In this document: positions 26,647 through 34,865 of the stretch, piece by piece
How the letters are laid out: each line of letters begins with the position of its first letter
Numbering within the stretch: position 1 is the stretch's first letter
DNA from: Halobacteriales archaeon QS_4_69_225
GTDB lineage: Archaea; Halobacteriota; Halobacteria; Halobacteriales; Haloarculaceae
Assembly: GCA_003020965.1 (NCBI GenBank)
Contig: PXRL01000010.1
Span: 1 to 64,000, forward strand
Length of the DNA stretch: 64,000 bases
Direction: 5' to 3'
The notes under the pieces: generated by a model
The model's database searches: none
The model's input: only the letters and a program-made list of their open reading frames with translations
What the model was told of the DNA's origin: nothing
Translations under genes and position numbers: made by a program

Positions 26647-26964
26647 TCACTCGACGTCCTGGCCCCAGAAGCCGTCGTATTTCGTTACCTCGAGGTTGCC
26701 CCGAACAGTCGTCTGACAGGACAGCCGGAGGCCGTCGTCGGGGTCGTGCGGCGGCACCGACAGCCGGGCGCGCTCGCGGGCCGACGGCTCGTCCGTCTCG
26801 CCGTCGACCTCGACCGCGCAGGTGCCGCAGGTGCCGTGGCCGCGGCAGTTGAGGGCGTCGGCACGCCCGTTGTGCGGCGACGTTCCGGCCGATAGCAGGA
26901 CGTCGCGGAGCGTCGCGCCCGTCTCGCAGTCGACCTCCATGTCGTCGAACTCGACGGTTGGCAT
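26647..26964 (-). CDS. 2Fe-2S ferredoxin (plant type)
   Basis: 105 aa, MPTVEFDDMEVDCETGATLR. Cluster ligands CRGHGTCGTCAVEV (C-x4-C-x2-C) and a fourth Cys in LSCQTTV match plant-type [2Fe-2S] ferredoxins. Soluble electron carrier. It lacks the N-terminal alpha-helical insert of the abundant haloarchaeal Fdx, so it may serve a specific oxidoreductase. Divergent from the iron-box gene at 27056 with a 91-bp gap; the box could in principle affect both, though no second box is seen near this start. Confidence 0.9.
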   Translation of the reverse strand: MPTVEFDDMEVDCETGATLRDVLLSAGTSPHNGRADALNCRGHGTCGTCAVEVDGETDEPSARERARLSVPPHDPDDGLRLSCQTTVRGNLEVTKYDGFWGQDVE

Positions 26965-27035
26965 GCTGTCCACTTGCCTCGGACCCGGTTAACGGTTTCT
27001 CGCGTCGCGTCCGCGGACCGCCACTATTTAGTTCT

Positions 27036-27051
27036 TTTAGGGTGGCCTAAA
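27036..27051 (+). promoter_or_regulatory. Iron-box-like palindrome at the promoter of the next gene
   Basis: TTTAGG GTGG CCTAAA is a perfect 6-bp-arm inverted repeat ending 5 nt before ATG 27056. It matches the TTAGG-N4-CCTAA pattern of DtxR/IdeR-family iron-dependent repressors (haloarchaeal SirR/Idr types). A TATA-like CTATTTAG lies just upstream (about 27024-27031), so the box covers the expected transcription start. The site is seen; iron control is inferred. Confidence 0.6.
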
Positions 27052-27055
27052 TCAC

Positions 27056-28438
27056 ATGCCAAGACGACGGACGATTCTCGGCGCGGCAGGTGGTCTCGTC
27101 GGCACAGCACTGGTCGGATTCGGGGCGGCTCGGACGACCGAAACGAATGACGCGGATGGGAGAGCGGCCGAGCCGGCGGAGGCGGCCGTCGAGTACGCCC
27201 GGAACGTCGAGGAGGTGCGCGGACACCTCGTCTCCGCGACGACCCTACTCGAACGCGGCCGACGGGCGGACGCCGCGCTCCACGCGGGTCACGGTGGCGA
27301 TTACTTCGCGGCCGTTCTCCCGCCGGTCCGCAACGAGGACCCGGAGCTGGCCACCCGGCTGCGGGCTCGGCTCAACGAGGTTCCGGAGCGAATCGAGTCC
27401 GACGACGCGAGCGCGTTCGACGCCTTCGTCACCGGGGAGGTGTACCCGCTGCTCGACGAGGCGGTCGGGCTGGTGATCGACGGCGAGACACGGGCTTCGA
27501 CGGCCTTCGACGTGCGCGTCATGAACGCGCTGGCGGGCCGCATCGCCGAGGAGTACGACGCGGCCGTCACCGCCGACGGGACCATCCAGGAGGAAGGCGA
27601 GTACTGGGACGGCCGGGGGTTCCTCGTCCGTATCGAGGAGCGCCACGACGCCGTCAGCGCCGCCGTGGACGGCGCCGGGGGTGACAGCCTCGGCCGGCTG
27701 CGCTCGGAGATGGAGGCAGTCGACCCGCTGTCGGCCGTCGCTGGGACGACGCGGCGGTTCCGGGTCCGGACGGCCGCCGCCGCGGACCTCCCGAGCGCGA
27801 CCGTCGAGGGCCGCGAGGACGCGCTGGCCTACGTCCGCAGCGCCGAGGAGGTCCGCGGTCACCTCCGGTCGTCGGTCGCGCTGGCGGAGGCCGGGAGCCG
27901 CGACGCCGGTCTGCACGCCAGTCACGGATCGGACTACCTGCTGACGCTGCTGCCGCCGGTCCGGCGCGCCGACCCCGACCTCTCGGAGCGGCTGCTCGAC
28001 CGGATAGCGGCGGTCGACGACCGCGCCGCCTCGGCCACCGCCGCGGAGTACGAACGGTACGTCACTGAGGACGTGCTCCCGCTCGTCGACGAGGCCGTCT
28101 CGGTCGCCGTCCCGGCCGAGTACGCCGACAGCACCCCGTTCGACGCCGCCGTTTTTCTCGCGCTGGCCGACCGGGTCGCCGACGAGTACGACGCGGCCGT
28201 CACCGACGAGGAAGCGATCGAACTGTACGGGGAGTACTGGGACGCCCGGGGATTCCTCACGCGGATGGAGGCGCGCTTCGAGGCGATGGCGTCGGACCTC
28301 GACGGCGAGACGCGGTCGGCCGTCGACGAGGAACTCGGCGTTCTCCGGGAGGAACTCGAGACGGCCCGCCCGCCGCGGGACGTCGAGAACTCCGTGGCGG
28401 CGCTGCATCGGCTGCTCGACGACGTCGCGGCGGCGTAG
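27056..28438 (+). CDS. Exported protein with two tandem DUF5059-like domains, probably iron-regulated
   Basis: 460 aa, MPRRRTILGAAGGLVGTALV (Tat-like RRR start, one hydrophobic segment). Two homologous halves follow, about 40-230 and 250-455, each with a His/Asp motif (LHAGHGGDYFAAVLPPVR and LHASHGSDYLLTLLPPVR) and matching ends (YWDGRGFLVRIEERHDA and YWDARGFLTRMEARFEA). The repeat resembles haloarchaeal DUF5059 domains found with iron-permease (FTR1-type) proteins; the conserved His/Asp pairs suggest metal binding on the outside of the cell. Iron-box upstream supports this. The exact role is not known. Confidence 0.7.
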   Translation: MPRRRTILGAAGGLVGTALVGFGAARTTETNDADGRAAEPAEAAVEYARNVEEVRGHLVSATTLLERGRRADAALHAGHGGDYFAAVLPPVRNEDPELATRLRARLNEVPERIESDDASAFDAFVTGEVYPLLDEAVGLVIDGETRASTAFDVRVMNALAGRIAEEYDAAVTADGTIQEEGEYWDGRGFLVRIEERHDAVSAAVDGAGGDSLGRLRSEMEAVDPLSAVAGTTRRFRVRTAAAADLPSATVEGREDALAYVRSAEEVRGHLRSSVALAEAGSRDAGLHASHGSDYLLTLLPPVRRADPDLSERLLDRIAAVDDRAASATAAEYERYVTEDVLPLVDEAVSVAVPAEYADSTPFDAAVFLALADRVADEYDAAVTDEEAIELYGEYWDARGFLTRMEARFEAMASDLDGETRSAVDEELGVLREELETARPPRDVENSVAALHRLLDDVAAA

Positions 28439-28464
28439 CGGCCGCCGGCCCCGATCGACCCGAG

Positions 28465-28788
28465 ATGCACGACTCGACTTTGACCGGCATCAGAGACCGC
28501 ATCGAGGCGCTTGCGAGCGCCGACGGCCGGTACTACGTCGCCTGTGCCCGGACCGGCGACCACCCGGTTCCCGCCGCAGGCTACCGGTTCCCGGATCGCG
28601 CGGCCGCGCGTACTGCCGCCCATCTGACCAGGCGGTACCGCGCGACGCTGCGACGGTACGACCCGCAGGTCCCCCCGTACGACCTGACCGTGTGTCAGCG
28701 TCCGGGCGCCGTTATCGATGCGTGTCGAGCGAACCGGCAGCCGTGGAACCGCAGCGAGACGGCCTCCGACCCCGCTGCCGACGGCTGA
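28465..28788 (+). CDS. Small haloarchaeal hypothetical protein (DUF7552-like)
   Basis: 107 aa, MHDSTLTGIRDRIEALASAD. The order (helix, GRYYVACARTGDHPVPAAGY, RFPDRAAARTAAHLTRRYRA, YDLTVCQRP) recalls a small haloarchaeal family of unknown function. 26 bp after the DUF5059-like gene on the same strand, so possibly co-transcribed. No membrane segment or catalytic motif. Confidence 0.65.
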   Translation: MHDSTLTGIRDRIEALASADGRYYVACARTGDHPVPAAGYRFPDRAAARTAAHLTRRYRATLRRYDPQVPPYDLTVCQRPGAVIDACRANRQPWNRSETASDPAADG

Positions 28789-28911
28789 CAGGTCCCTCGC
28801 GGCGCCGGTGTGGACCGTGTATTGTCCCGGTCGAGGACCGCGACGCGTCGCCGCCGCCCCCACGCCGGCTTTCGAAACCCTTTTTGAGTGCGTCGGCGTT
28901 CAGCCCAACGA

Positions 28912-28985
28912 GCCGCCTTAGCTCAGACTGGGAGAGCACTCGACTGAAGATCGAGCTGTCCCCCGTTCAAATCGGGGAGGCGGCA
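28912..28985 (+). tRNA. tRNA-Phe (anticodon GAA)
   Basis: A 74-nt cloverleaf: acceptor GCCGCCT/AGGCGGC plus A, D arm GCTC/GAGC, anticodon stem CTCGA/TCGAG with loop CTGAAGA (anticodon GAA), T stem CCCCG/CGGGG with loop TTCAAAT. An accessory region follows it. Confidence 0.95.
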
Positions 28986-29137
28986 TATTCTCCCACTTTT
29001 TACTGCGTCGGGTTTCCTCGCGAGCCTGCGGCTCGCTGCGGGAACCACTCCTTGTAAAAACGTGGGGAAAAACACCCCGGACGCTCCCTCCGGTCGCGTC
29101 CGGTGAAACCGCGGCTCGCTTCGCTCGCCGCGGTATA
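28986..29137. other. Intergenic stretch behind tRNA-Phe
   Basis: About 150 bp with T-runs (CACTTTTTACTG, GTAAAAACGTGGGGAAAAAC) and short palindromes such as GCGAGCCTGCGGCTCGC and CGCGGCTCGCTTCGCTCGCCGCG. I see no copy of the tRNA-Phe 3' end here or downstream, so there is no evidence of an att site at this tRNA. Confidence 0.5.
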
Positions 29138-29258
29138 TTGGTGCTCAACCGGGAAGCGCCGTCGACCGCCGACCTGGCCGAAATCGCTGACGTAACACCC
29201 GCAACCATACGAGCTCGGTGAGAGAAACCTGCGTGCACTGATCAACGATGACTCCTAA
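29138..29258 (+). pseudogene. Relic of a transcription factor B C-terminus
   Basis: One frame reads LVLNREAPSTADLAEIADVT then PATIRAR and a stop; one base over it continues ERNLRALINDDS to TAA 29258. The pattern (last cyclin repeat with EIADVTPATIRARRENL) is that of the C-terminal HTH of archaeal TFB (typically ...VTEVTIRNRYKEL). No upstream TFB sequence is visible. A fragment with a frameshift, hence a relic; the TFB identity is by eye. Confidence 0.45.
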
Positions 29259-29299
29259 CGCCATGTCATCCGATAGGAGGTAATAAATGCGACTTCAGG

Positions 29300-29315
29300 A
29301 AAAATATTTTACCTA
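29300..29315 (+). promoter_or_regulatory. TATA box of the HTH/TumE-like pair
   Basis: AAAATATTTTACC, an AT-rich block about 22-33 nt before ATG 29334, fits a leaderless promoter. Confidence 0.5.
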
Positions 29316-29333
29316 AGGATGCGAAGACGCTGT

Positions 29334-29831
29334 ATGACCGATATCAACGAGCGGGCGAAGGAAGCGTGGGTCGAGGAGACCACGGGCCGCGAGCGGATCC
29401 GGACGGTACTGGAGGAGACCACCGATTTCGCGGCGGCCGCGGAGATTGCCGACCGCGCGCTCACCAGCGAGCCGACGACGCGGAAGTACCTCGAAGAACT
29501 CGTCGCGGACGGCATCGGGACCACGACCCAGGACGGCCGGACCACACTATACAAGCGCGACGAAGGCCACCGAATCGACGAGCGGATCGCGGAACTCCGG
29601 GAAACGACTTCACAGGACGAACTCATCGAGGGCATCCGCGAGATGAAAGCACAACTCCAGGAGTATCGTGGTACCTACGGCGTGGAGGGGCCCGAGGAAC
29701 TTGCCGTCGAACTCGATGACAGCGACGATGGATGGGCGGACATCGGTCGCTGGCGAACCACCCGACGGAACCTCGCCATCGCACAGGCTGCGCTCCAAGT
29801 CGACGAAGCCCATCGCCTCGCCGAGGCATAG
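29334..29831 (+). CDS. Winged-helix regulator (DUF7342-like), probable antitoxin
   Basis: 165 aa, MTDINERAKEAWVEETTGRE. A winged-helix module: RIRTVLEETTDFAAAAEIAD, TSEPTTRKYLEELVADGIG, TTTQDGRTTLYKRDEGHRID. Then a coiled helix (ELIEGIREMKAQLQEYRGTY) and a C-terminal alpha-helical part (RTTRRNLAIAQAALQVDEAH). It matches the haloarchaeal DUF7342-like HTH group usually found next to small partner genes. The stop is directly followed by the ATG of the next gene, so the two make one unit. Antitoxin role is inferred from the arrangement. Confidence 0.7.
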   Translation: MTDINERAKEAWVEETTGRERIRTVLEETTDFAAAAEIADRALTSEPTTRKYLEELVADGIGTTTQDGRTTLYKRDEGHRIDERIAELRETTSQDELIEGIREMKAQLQEYRGTYGVEGPEELAVELDDSDDGWADIGRWRTTRRNLAIAQAALQVDEAHRLAEA

Positions 29832-30275
29832 ATGGGCGACGACTGGGAGCGGGTCGAGACTGGATCGCCGGACCTGCAGCGACTTCAAACGGCACGAACC
29901 ATCGCCCGAGAGTACGAACCCCTCGTCACCGAGGTGACGTTCGATTCGTCGCTCGATCCCCAGACCCTGCATCTGTTTCTGGACGCCGGCATCCGGGCCG
30001 ACGCTGGCCGGTTCGACGTGACGTGGACCGAGAACGGATATTACAGATATCATTACACCGAAGGCGAGGAGTTCAACTACCGCTACGACCGCCATCCCCG
30101 GACGGATGTCCCCGAGAAGCACTTCCACGAACCACCGACTGCCGATCACGACGCAGTCCCGTCGTGTATCGAAATCGAAGTAGTTCCACTGGTCACGCTG
30201 GCCGTGCTCCAACTCTGGCGGGATACCGTTGAGTCAGGCTCCCTCGACCACCTCCAGCAACTCAACCCACCGTGA
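29832..30275 (+). CDS. TumE-like (DUF6516) putative toxin
   Basis: 147 aa, MGDDWERVETGSPDLQRLQT. Pattern: VTEVTFDSSLDPQTLHLFLD, RFDVTWTENGYYRYHYTEGE, NYRYDRHPRTDVPEKHFHE, VPSCIEIEVVPLVTLAVLQL. The YRYHY..FNYRYDRHP..KHFHEPP core resembles the TumE/DUF6516 family, small proteins paired with an HTH antitoxin (recalled resemblance). No gap between this gene and the HTH gene. Activity unproven; it could also be a conserved partner protein without toxicity. Confidence 0.55.
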   Translation: MGDDWERVETGSPDLQRLQTARTIAREYEPLVTEVTFDSSLDPQTLHLFLDAGIRADAGRFDVTWTENGYYRYHYTEGEEFNYRYDRHPRTDVPEKHFHEPPTADHDAVPSCIEIEVVPLVTLAVLQLWRDTVESGSLDHLQQLNPP

Positions 30276-30291
30276 GTCGTCAGGTACGGTC

Positions 30292-30862
30292 CTACTCTGG
30301 ATTCGCGTCGTGGTAGCGGGTCATGAGCCGATTCGCGGCTTCGACCGCAGGGCCGTCCTCGTCGAGCAGGTCGACGATCAGCTGGGGGATCGACGCCATG
30401 GTCACGTCTTCGATGCGCTGCGTATCGTAGAAAACGTGCTCGTCGGTCGCCCGGAGTTCAGTATTCTCATCGTCGACGAACCTAGTCTGTTCGATTAGAT
30501 CCAGTCAGGCCTCGATATCTGCCTCCCGCACATAGAGGGCGGTCGTCGACGCGAACGGGAAGCCCTGATTGAACTGTTCGGCCTCGTCGGTCGTGAGGGC
30601 GTAGTCGAGATCTGTGCTGCAAACGGTGTCGAGCGGTTGTTGCAGTGAGACGCGCACCGTGTTCGGTTCGATCCGCGTGTCGAGCCACGTCATAGAGTGC
30701 TGCTGGATCGACGACGGTGGTCCCGTCGATGTATCCCACCGTTTCGAGTTGATCGAAATACTCGTACGCCCACGACGTAGAGACGTCTGCCTCGTTGGCA
30801 ACCTCGTACTGGCTCACCTCGCCAGCGTCGTTGTTCAGGAGTACGCGGTGTAACTTGTCCTA
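30292..30862 (-). pseudogene. Broken haloarchaeal HTH transcriptional regulator
   Basis: Read leftwards: [57 protein letters not shown], then a frameshift to [53 protein letters not shown], then an in-frame TGA where Trp is expected, then [40 protein letters not shown], ending NPE. No start codon is available (TAG precedes the first codon). Three lesions in about 570 bp make it a clear pseudogene of a winged-helix regulator. Confidence 0.7.
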
Positions 30863-31160
30863 CGCCAACCGACCGCTGGAACGCGCGAACCGCGATCGGA
30901 TCGACGGCAACCGGGCGGTCGAGTACGCCGTCGTGACCACCGAGAGAGTCGACCGACCCGACCGCCCACATCGCGTCGTCGCGAGAGGCTCACAGAACGG
31001 AATCGTCGCGGTGACGTTCGAGGACGGCCGATTTCCGTCCGACCCGGACTCCTCTCACACCGCCGGCTGTAACTATGCGAAGCAGTCTCGTCCGGAGAAG
31101 TGAGTTCTTCGGCCGGGTCCCGTCGGATACTGCGGAAGCGTCGTCGACTCCCCGCTCTGC
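30863..31160. other. Gene-free stretch in the accessory island
   Basis: About 300 bp. A frame on the plus strand reads like coding sequence for a short span (DRIDGNRAVEYAVVTTERVD), possibly another gene scrap, but there is no start and no family match. Nothing else is recognised. Confidence 0.4.
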
Positions 31161-31364
31161 TCACGCGGAGAGCCAGGCGTACGTCTGGACGGTCCCGAAG
31201 AGCAGCGCGAGCACTCCGTTCTCGATGAGCAGCAGCTCGTTGCCGGACAATGCCGTTCGCGACACCAGTGCGAGAATCCCGAAGCCGGTGGCGAGGAGCA
31301 GATTGTACTTCGCGAGGGCGACCCAGCACTCCTGGTCGAGTTCGACGAGGCCGTCACTTCCCAT
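31161..31364 (-). CDS. Small two-helix membrane protein
   Basis: 67 aa from ATG 31364 (MGSDGLVELDQECWVALAKY). Two hydrophobic segments: YNLLLATGFGILALVSRT and NELLLIENGVLALLFGTVQT, with an acidic N-terminus. A TTG 18 nt further upstream could be an alternative start. No family recognised; it sits in the decayed region behind the regulator relic. Confidence 0.5.
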   Translation of the reverse strand: MGSDGLVELDQECWVALAKYNLLLATGFGILALVSRTALSGNELLLIENGVLALLFGTVQTYAWLSA

Positions 31365-31798
31365 ACGGGCCGTTCGTCCCAAGATGACAAGTGGATGTCC
31401 TTCCTCGAGCGCCGGGTCGCTACTACTGGTGTCGCTCGCCCGCGGCCCGCTGGAGGGCGAACATCTGCTATCATCTATTTACTCCTCGCCGAGTACGTCC
31501 CCACGGTCCGTCCCGGCCGTGACGCAGCGGCGTACGCCGACCTTGGACCCAATCTCGGCGACATAATGCGAGTTTCGGTGACTCCTCCGAGGCGATACCG
31601 GACTCGGAGACGCCGGTCCGATGTGACGAGTGCGGCATCCTCTACAACACCGGTGTCATCGGCCCGTGACCGCAGGACGACGGAGGCGGCTATCGTCGGG
31701 GGCGCGACACAGATACCCGACGAGCGCCCGCCCCGTCGCTGCCTCGGGTGTGTTCGTAAGATAAAAGCGACTGGCAGTTCCGCGCGTCGACCTCGATC
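31365..31798. other. 430-bp stretch with at most a gene scrap
   Basis: Only one piece looks coding: on the plus strand about 31580-31670, DSSEAIPDSETPVRCDECG, ILYNTGVIGP then a stop, i.e. one CxxC knuckle of a small zinc protein, without a usable start in that frame. The remaining sequence shows nothing. Confidence 0.35.
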
Positions 31799-33001
31799 TC
31801 AGGCGTCGTCGCCGATCTCGAGGCGGTCGACGGCCGCCGCGGCGCGCTCGCGGGCGGTGTCGGTGTCGTCGGCTGTCGCGACGGCGACGCCCATCCGCCG
31901 GCCGGCGTAGGCGTCCGGCTTGCCGAACAGCCGCAGGTCGGTCTCCGGCGTCGCGAGGGCCTCTTCGACGCCGGTGACGGCGGGCCGGTCGAGCGGCTCG
32001 TCGGCGACCAGCGCCGCGCTCGCCCCGGGGCGGTCGACGGTGACCTCCGGCACCGGGAGGCCGAGAATCGCGCGCAGATGGAGGTCGAACTGGCTGCGCC
32101 GCTGGGAGGCCAGCGTCACGAGCCCGGTGTCGTGGGGTCGCGGCGACAGCTCGCTGAACAGCACCTCGCCGTCCCGGACGAAGAACTCGACGCCGAAGAT
32201 GCCGTGGCCGCCGAGGCCGTCGGTCACCTCGCGGGCCATCCGCCTGGCGTCCGACAGCTGCCCGTCGGTCAGGGGGTGCGGCTGCCAGCTCGCCCGGTAG
32301 TCGCCGCCCTCCTGGACGTGGCCGACGGGCGGACAGAACGTCGTCCCGTCCTCGTGGCGGACGGTCAGTAGCGTGAACTCGGCGTCGAACTCGACGAGTT
32401 CCTCGACGATGACCCGGCCGGTGTCCGCGCGCGTTCCCTCTCTGGCGGTCTCCCAGGCGTCGTCCAGCGCCGCGTCGTCGCGGACGACCGACTGACCCTT
32501 CCCGGAGGAGGACATCGTCGGCTTCACCACCACCGGCAGCCCGATGTCGGCGGCCGCCTCGCGGTAGGCCTCCCTGCCGTCGGCGAAGGCGTAGTCGCCG
32601 GTCCGGACGCCGACCTCCTCGGCGGCGAACTCGCGGATCCACTCGCGGTCCATCGTCAGCCGGGTCGCCCGGGCGGTCGGCACCACGTCGTGGCCGGCCT
32701 CCTCGAGCCGCTCGAGCTCGTCGGTCGCGATGGCCTCGATCTCCGGGACGATGACCGCCGGCTCCTCGCGGTCGACGATCTCACGGACCGCCGCCGCGTC
32801 GGTCATGTCGACCGCGTGGCTCCGGTGGGCGACCTGCATCGCCGGCGCGTTTTCGTAGCGGTCGACGGCGACCGTCTCCACGCCCAGCCGCTGGGCCGCG
32901 AGGACGAGTTCCTTTCCGAGTTCGCCGCTGCCGAGCAACAGCAGCGTCGTCGCGTTCGCGGCCGTCGGCGTCCCCAGGAGACTCCCGTGTGACGGTGACA
33001 T
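31799..33001 (-). CDS. purT: Formate-dependent phosphoribosylglycinamide formyltransferase
   Basis: 400 aa, [20 protein letters not shown]. The biotin-carboxylase-like ATP-grasp enzyme: [90 protein letters not shown]. PurT makes formyl-GAR from formate and ATP in purine synthesis, an alternative to the folate-dependent PurN. Length and motif order match haloarchaeal PurT. The start chosen has ATG and is the last before the motif; longer frames have Arg-rich junk upstream. Confidence 0.95.
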   Translation of the reverse strand: MSPSHGSLLGTPTAANATTLLLLGSGELGKELVLAAQRLGVETVAVDRYENAPAMQVAHRSHAVDMTDAAAVREIVDREEPAVIVPEIEAIATDELERLEEAGHDVVPTARATRLTMDREWIREFAAEEVGVRTGDYAFADGREAYREAAADIGLPVVVKPTMSSSGKGQSVVRDDAALDDAWETAREGTRADTGRVIVEELVEFDAEFTLLTVRHEDGTTFCPPVGHVQEGGDYRASWQPHPLTDGQLSDARRMAREVTDGLGGHGIFGVEFFVRDGEVLFSELSPRPHDTGLVTLASQRRSQFDLHLRAILGLPVPEVTVDRPGASAALVADEPLDRPAVTGVEEALATPETDLRLFGKPDAYAGRRMGVAVATADDTDTARERAAAAVDRLEIGDDA

Positions 33002-33096
33002 GGCCGACGTACCGGTCGATACGGACAAAAAAGAACGGGTACGGGAACCGCGCCGGTCGAGTCCTCGGCGCCGACGGCTCGCGCCGCCCCCGCCGC

Positions 33097-33285
33097 TCAG
33101 GCGTCGCGGACGGCCGGCCGTCTCGACAGACAGGCCGACAGACACGTCTCCGGGTCGTTCTCGATGCGGTCGGTCCACTTCTCCCAGAACTCCCGCGGGA
33201 CCGTCCCGACGACCTCCCCGTCGGCGCTGATGGTCACCGTCTCCTCGGCGAACTCGGTTTCGACGTCCATGTATATCGTTGGCAC
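33097..33285 (-). CDS. Small hypothetical protein
   Basis: 62 aa, [20 protein letters not shown] (a second ATG is MDVETE). Beta-rich start ([20 protein letters not shown]), then [20 protein letters not shown] and a basic end. No family recognised. The composition (Glu-rich, few Arg until the end) and the AT-richer DNA before the start support a real gene. Confidence 0.5.
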   Translation of the reverse strand: MPTIYMDVETEFAEETVTISADGEVVGTVPREFWEKWTDRIENDPETCLSACLSRRPAVRDA

Positions 33286-33460
33286 GGAGCGGACGTACTA
33301 CAATCTGTCGCGGACTGGTCGGTTGCGCCGCATCCGCGGAGCCGGCCCGGACGGTCGACCGGACGCCGACGGCGCCGTGCCGGCTCGTCGAAGTCGATCG
33401 GCGCCGCGCCGGCGCCGTGTCGGTCCGTCGGGGCGCTGCACCGCCTGTTGCCGCCCCGCC

Positions 33461-33766
33461 TCAGCTGATCGTCGGCCCGTCGTCGTCGGCGACGCCGGGC
33501 ATCTCGACCTCGATTTCGAGCTCCGGCTCGCCGGTCCCCTCGAAGTCGATCTCCAGCCCCACGGGCTCGCCGAACTCGAAGGGTAGCTCCCACCCTTCCG
33601 TCTCGTCGGCGACGGTCAGCGTCTCGTCGTCCTGGAGCTGTTCGCCGAGTCGGACGAGGAACTCGCCGGCGTCGGCGGCCGCCAGCCGGTACTCCCGCTC
33701 GAAGTCCCGACCGCGTCGGATGGTCGTCGGCTCCGTCTCGGCCGTATCGTCGGTATCGCTCGACAT
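33461..33766 (-). CDS. Amphi-Trp domain protein
   Basis: 101 aa, MSSDTDDTAETEPTTIRRGR. It matches the haloarchaeal amphi-Trp domain family: DFEREYRLAAADAGEFLVRL, then GEQLQDDETLTVADETEGWE, LPFEFGEPVGLEIDFEGTGE and an acidic end EIEVEMPGVADDDGPTIS. Small acidic soluble protein of unknown function, often annotated by this domain name. The start at ATG 33766 places the Trp-containing core in the expected spot. Same strand as the cupin gene upstream, 59 bp away. Confidence 0.8.
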   Translation of the reverse strand: MSSDTDDTAETEPTTIRRGRDFEREYRLAAADAGEFLVRLGEQLQDDETLTVADETEGWELPFEFGEPVGLEIDFEGTGEPELEIEVEMPGVADDDGPTIS

Positions 33767-33825
33767 GCACGTCGGTTGTGCCGAGGGACGAATGAATCCG
33801 TCGGACCGCACCGCGTCCGTCGCCG

Positions 33826-34494
33826 TCACGCCGTCGGCTGCTCGACGTGGCGCCGCCAGAACGCCGGCTGCGTGTAGGTCGCGTAGGCGCCGTGGTAGCC
33901 GGCCAGCCGCGCGACGGCCGCAAGTGCGTCCGTCGCCGCGCCGCCCTGCTCGCCCCTGACGAACGTCGTGTTGCCGTCGAGGACGTCGGCGATGCGGGCC
34001 CGCTGGAGCGGGTCGTCGGCGCTGCGCGAGCGGTCGTGTGCCAGCCCGCCGAGCGTCGGCAGCACCTGTCGGAGCCGCCCCGGCGAGCGGATCTCCGTCG
34101 TCACGAGCGCCCGCTCGTCGGTCTCGACGCGGAAGCCGTGAACGACGTCCGGCTCGACGGTCGCCGCCTCGCCGGCCGCGACCGTCCGCTCGTCGCCGTC
34201 GAGCCGCAGGGTCAGCGACCCCGACTCGACCGCGAAGCGCTCGACGCTCCGCTCGTGGTAGTGCGCCGGCGGGCCGCCGTAGCCGGCTCCGAAGACGCTC
34301 AGCGTCCGGATCGGCCCGTCGTCGTCGTCGCTCAGCGGGATCCCCCAGACGGGCCGGGTCGGGTGGGAGGTGACCGGCCCCGTCCGCCCGCGGAGCCGCT
34401 CCTCGAGCCGGCCGCCCTCCCGCACCTCGAAGCCGGTTCCGGGAACCGGCTCTCCGTTCTCGTCGAGGGTCCGCCCGGTGACGTACGTCGACAT
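33826..34494 (-). CDS. Cupin domain protein
   Basis: 222 aa, MSTYVTGRTLDENGEPVPGT. A single cupin: PAHYHERSVERFAVESGSLT (metal His motif), then LRLDGDERTVAAGEAATVEP, DVVHGFRVETDERALVTTEI. After it a helical C-terminus (LPTLGGLAHDRSRSADDPLQ). The AHYHE...E...H ligand set is complete. Cupins of this layout occur as sugar isomerases, oxidoreductases or metal-sensing enzymes; which one is not decidable here. Confidence 0.8.
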   Translation of the reverse strand: MSTYVTGRTLDENGEPVPGTGFEVREGGRLEERLRGRTGPVTSHPTRPVWGIPLSDDDDGPIRTLSVFGAGYGGPPAHYHERSVERFAVESGSLTLRLDGDERTVAAGEAATVEPDVVHGFRVETDERALVTTEIRSPGRLRQVLPTLGGLAHDRSRSADDPLQRARIADVLDGNTTFVRGEQGGAATDALAAVARLAGYHGAYATYTQPAFWRRHVEQPTA

Positions 34495-34865
34495 GTATGG
34501 CGGTTGGACACCGGGGGGTGAAAGTCCCTCGCTCCCGTTCCGCCCCGTTCCGCCTCACCGTCGCCCCGGTCGGTCCGGCGCGCCGCCGCGGTCGCTGGGT
34601 CGGCCTCGAGGCCGGCGATGACCGCCTCGGCCAGCCGCTCCGCCGCGCCGCCGTGTCGCTCATCGGTGACCGAGGTAGACCCCGAGGCTGCTCGGCGCCG
34701 CGGCGACCAGAACGTGTCGCCGTCTACCGGCGCCGCCGCACAACCGCCCCGACGTCGGCCCCGCCCGGGCGACGCTGTTCCCGTCGGATCTCCGGCTACC
34801 CGGAGGCCGACCACAGGACTGCGGTCGCCTTCCACCGGCGGGCGCCGAGGTCGGTCGCGTAAGCG
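34495..34865. other. 370-bp intergenic stretch, perhaps with a degenerate gene end
   Basis: No intact gene. On the minus strand about 34580-34670 a short frame (VTDERHGGAAERLAEAVIAG, LEADPATAAA) reads like the helical end of a real protein, but no start or upstream match is seen, so it may be a remnant. The rest is GC-rich filler. Confidence 0.4.

Noticed and set aside
28985..31798. An attachment-site duplication of the tRNA-Phe 3' end
   Set aside because: No second copy of the T-arm/3' end of tRNA-Phe was found in the following 2.8 kb, so tRNA-directed insertion there is not supported.
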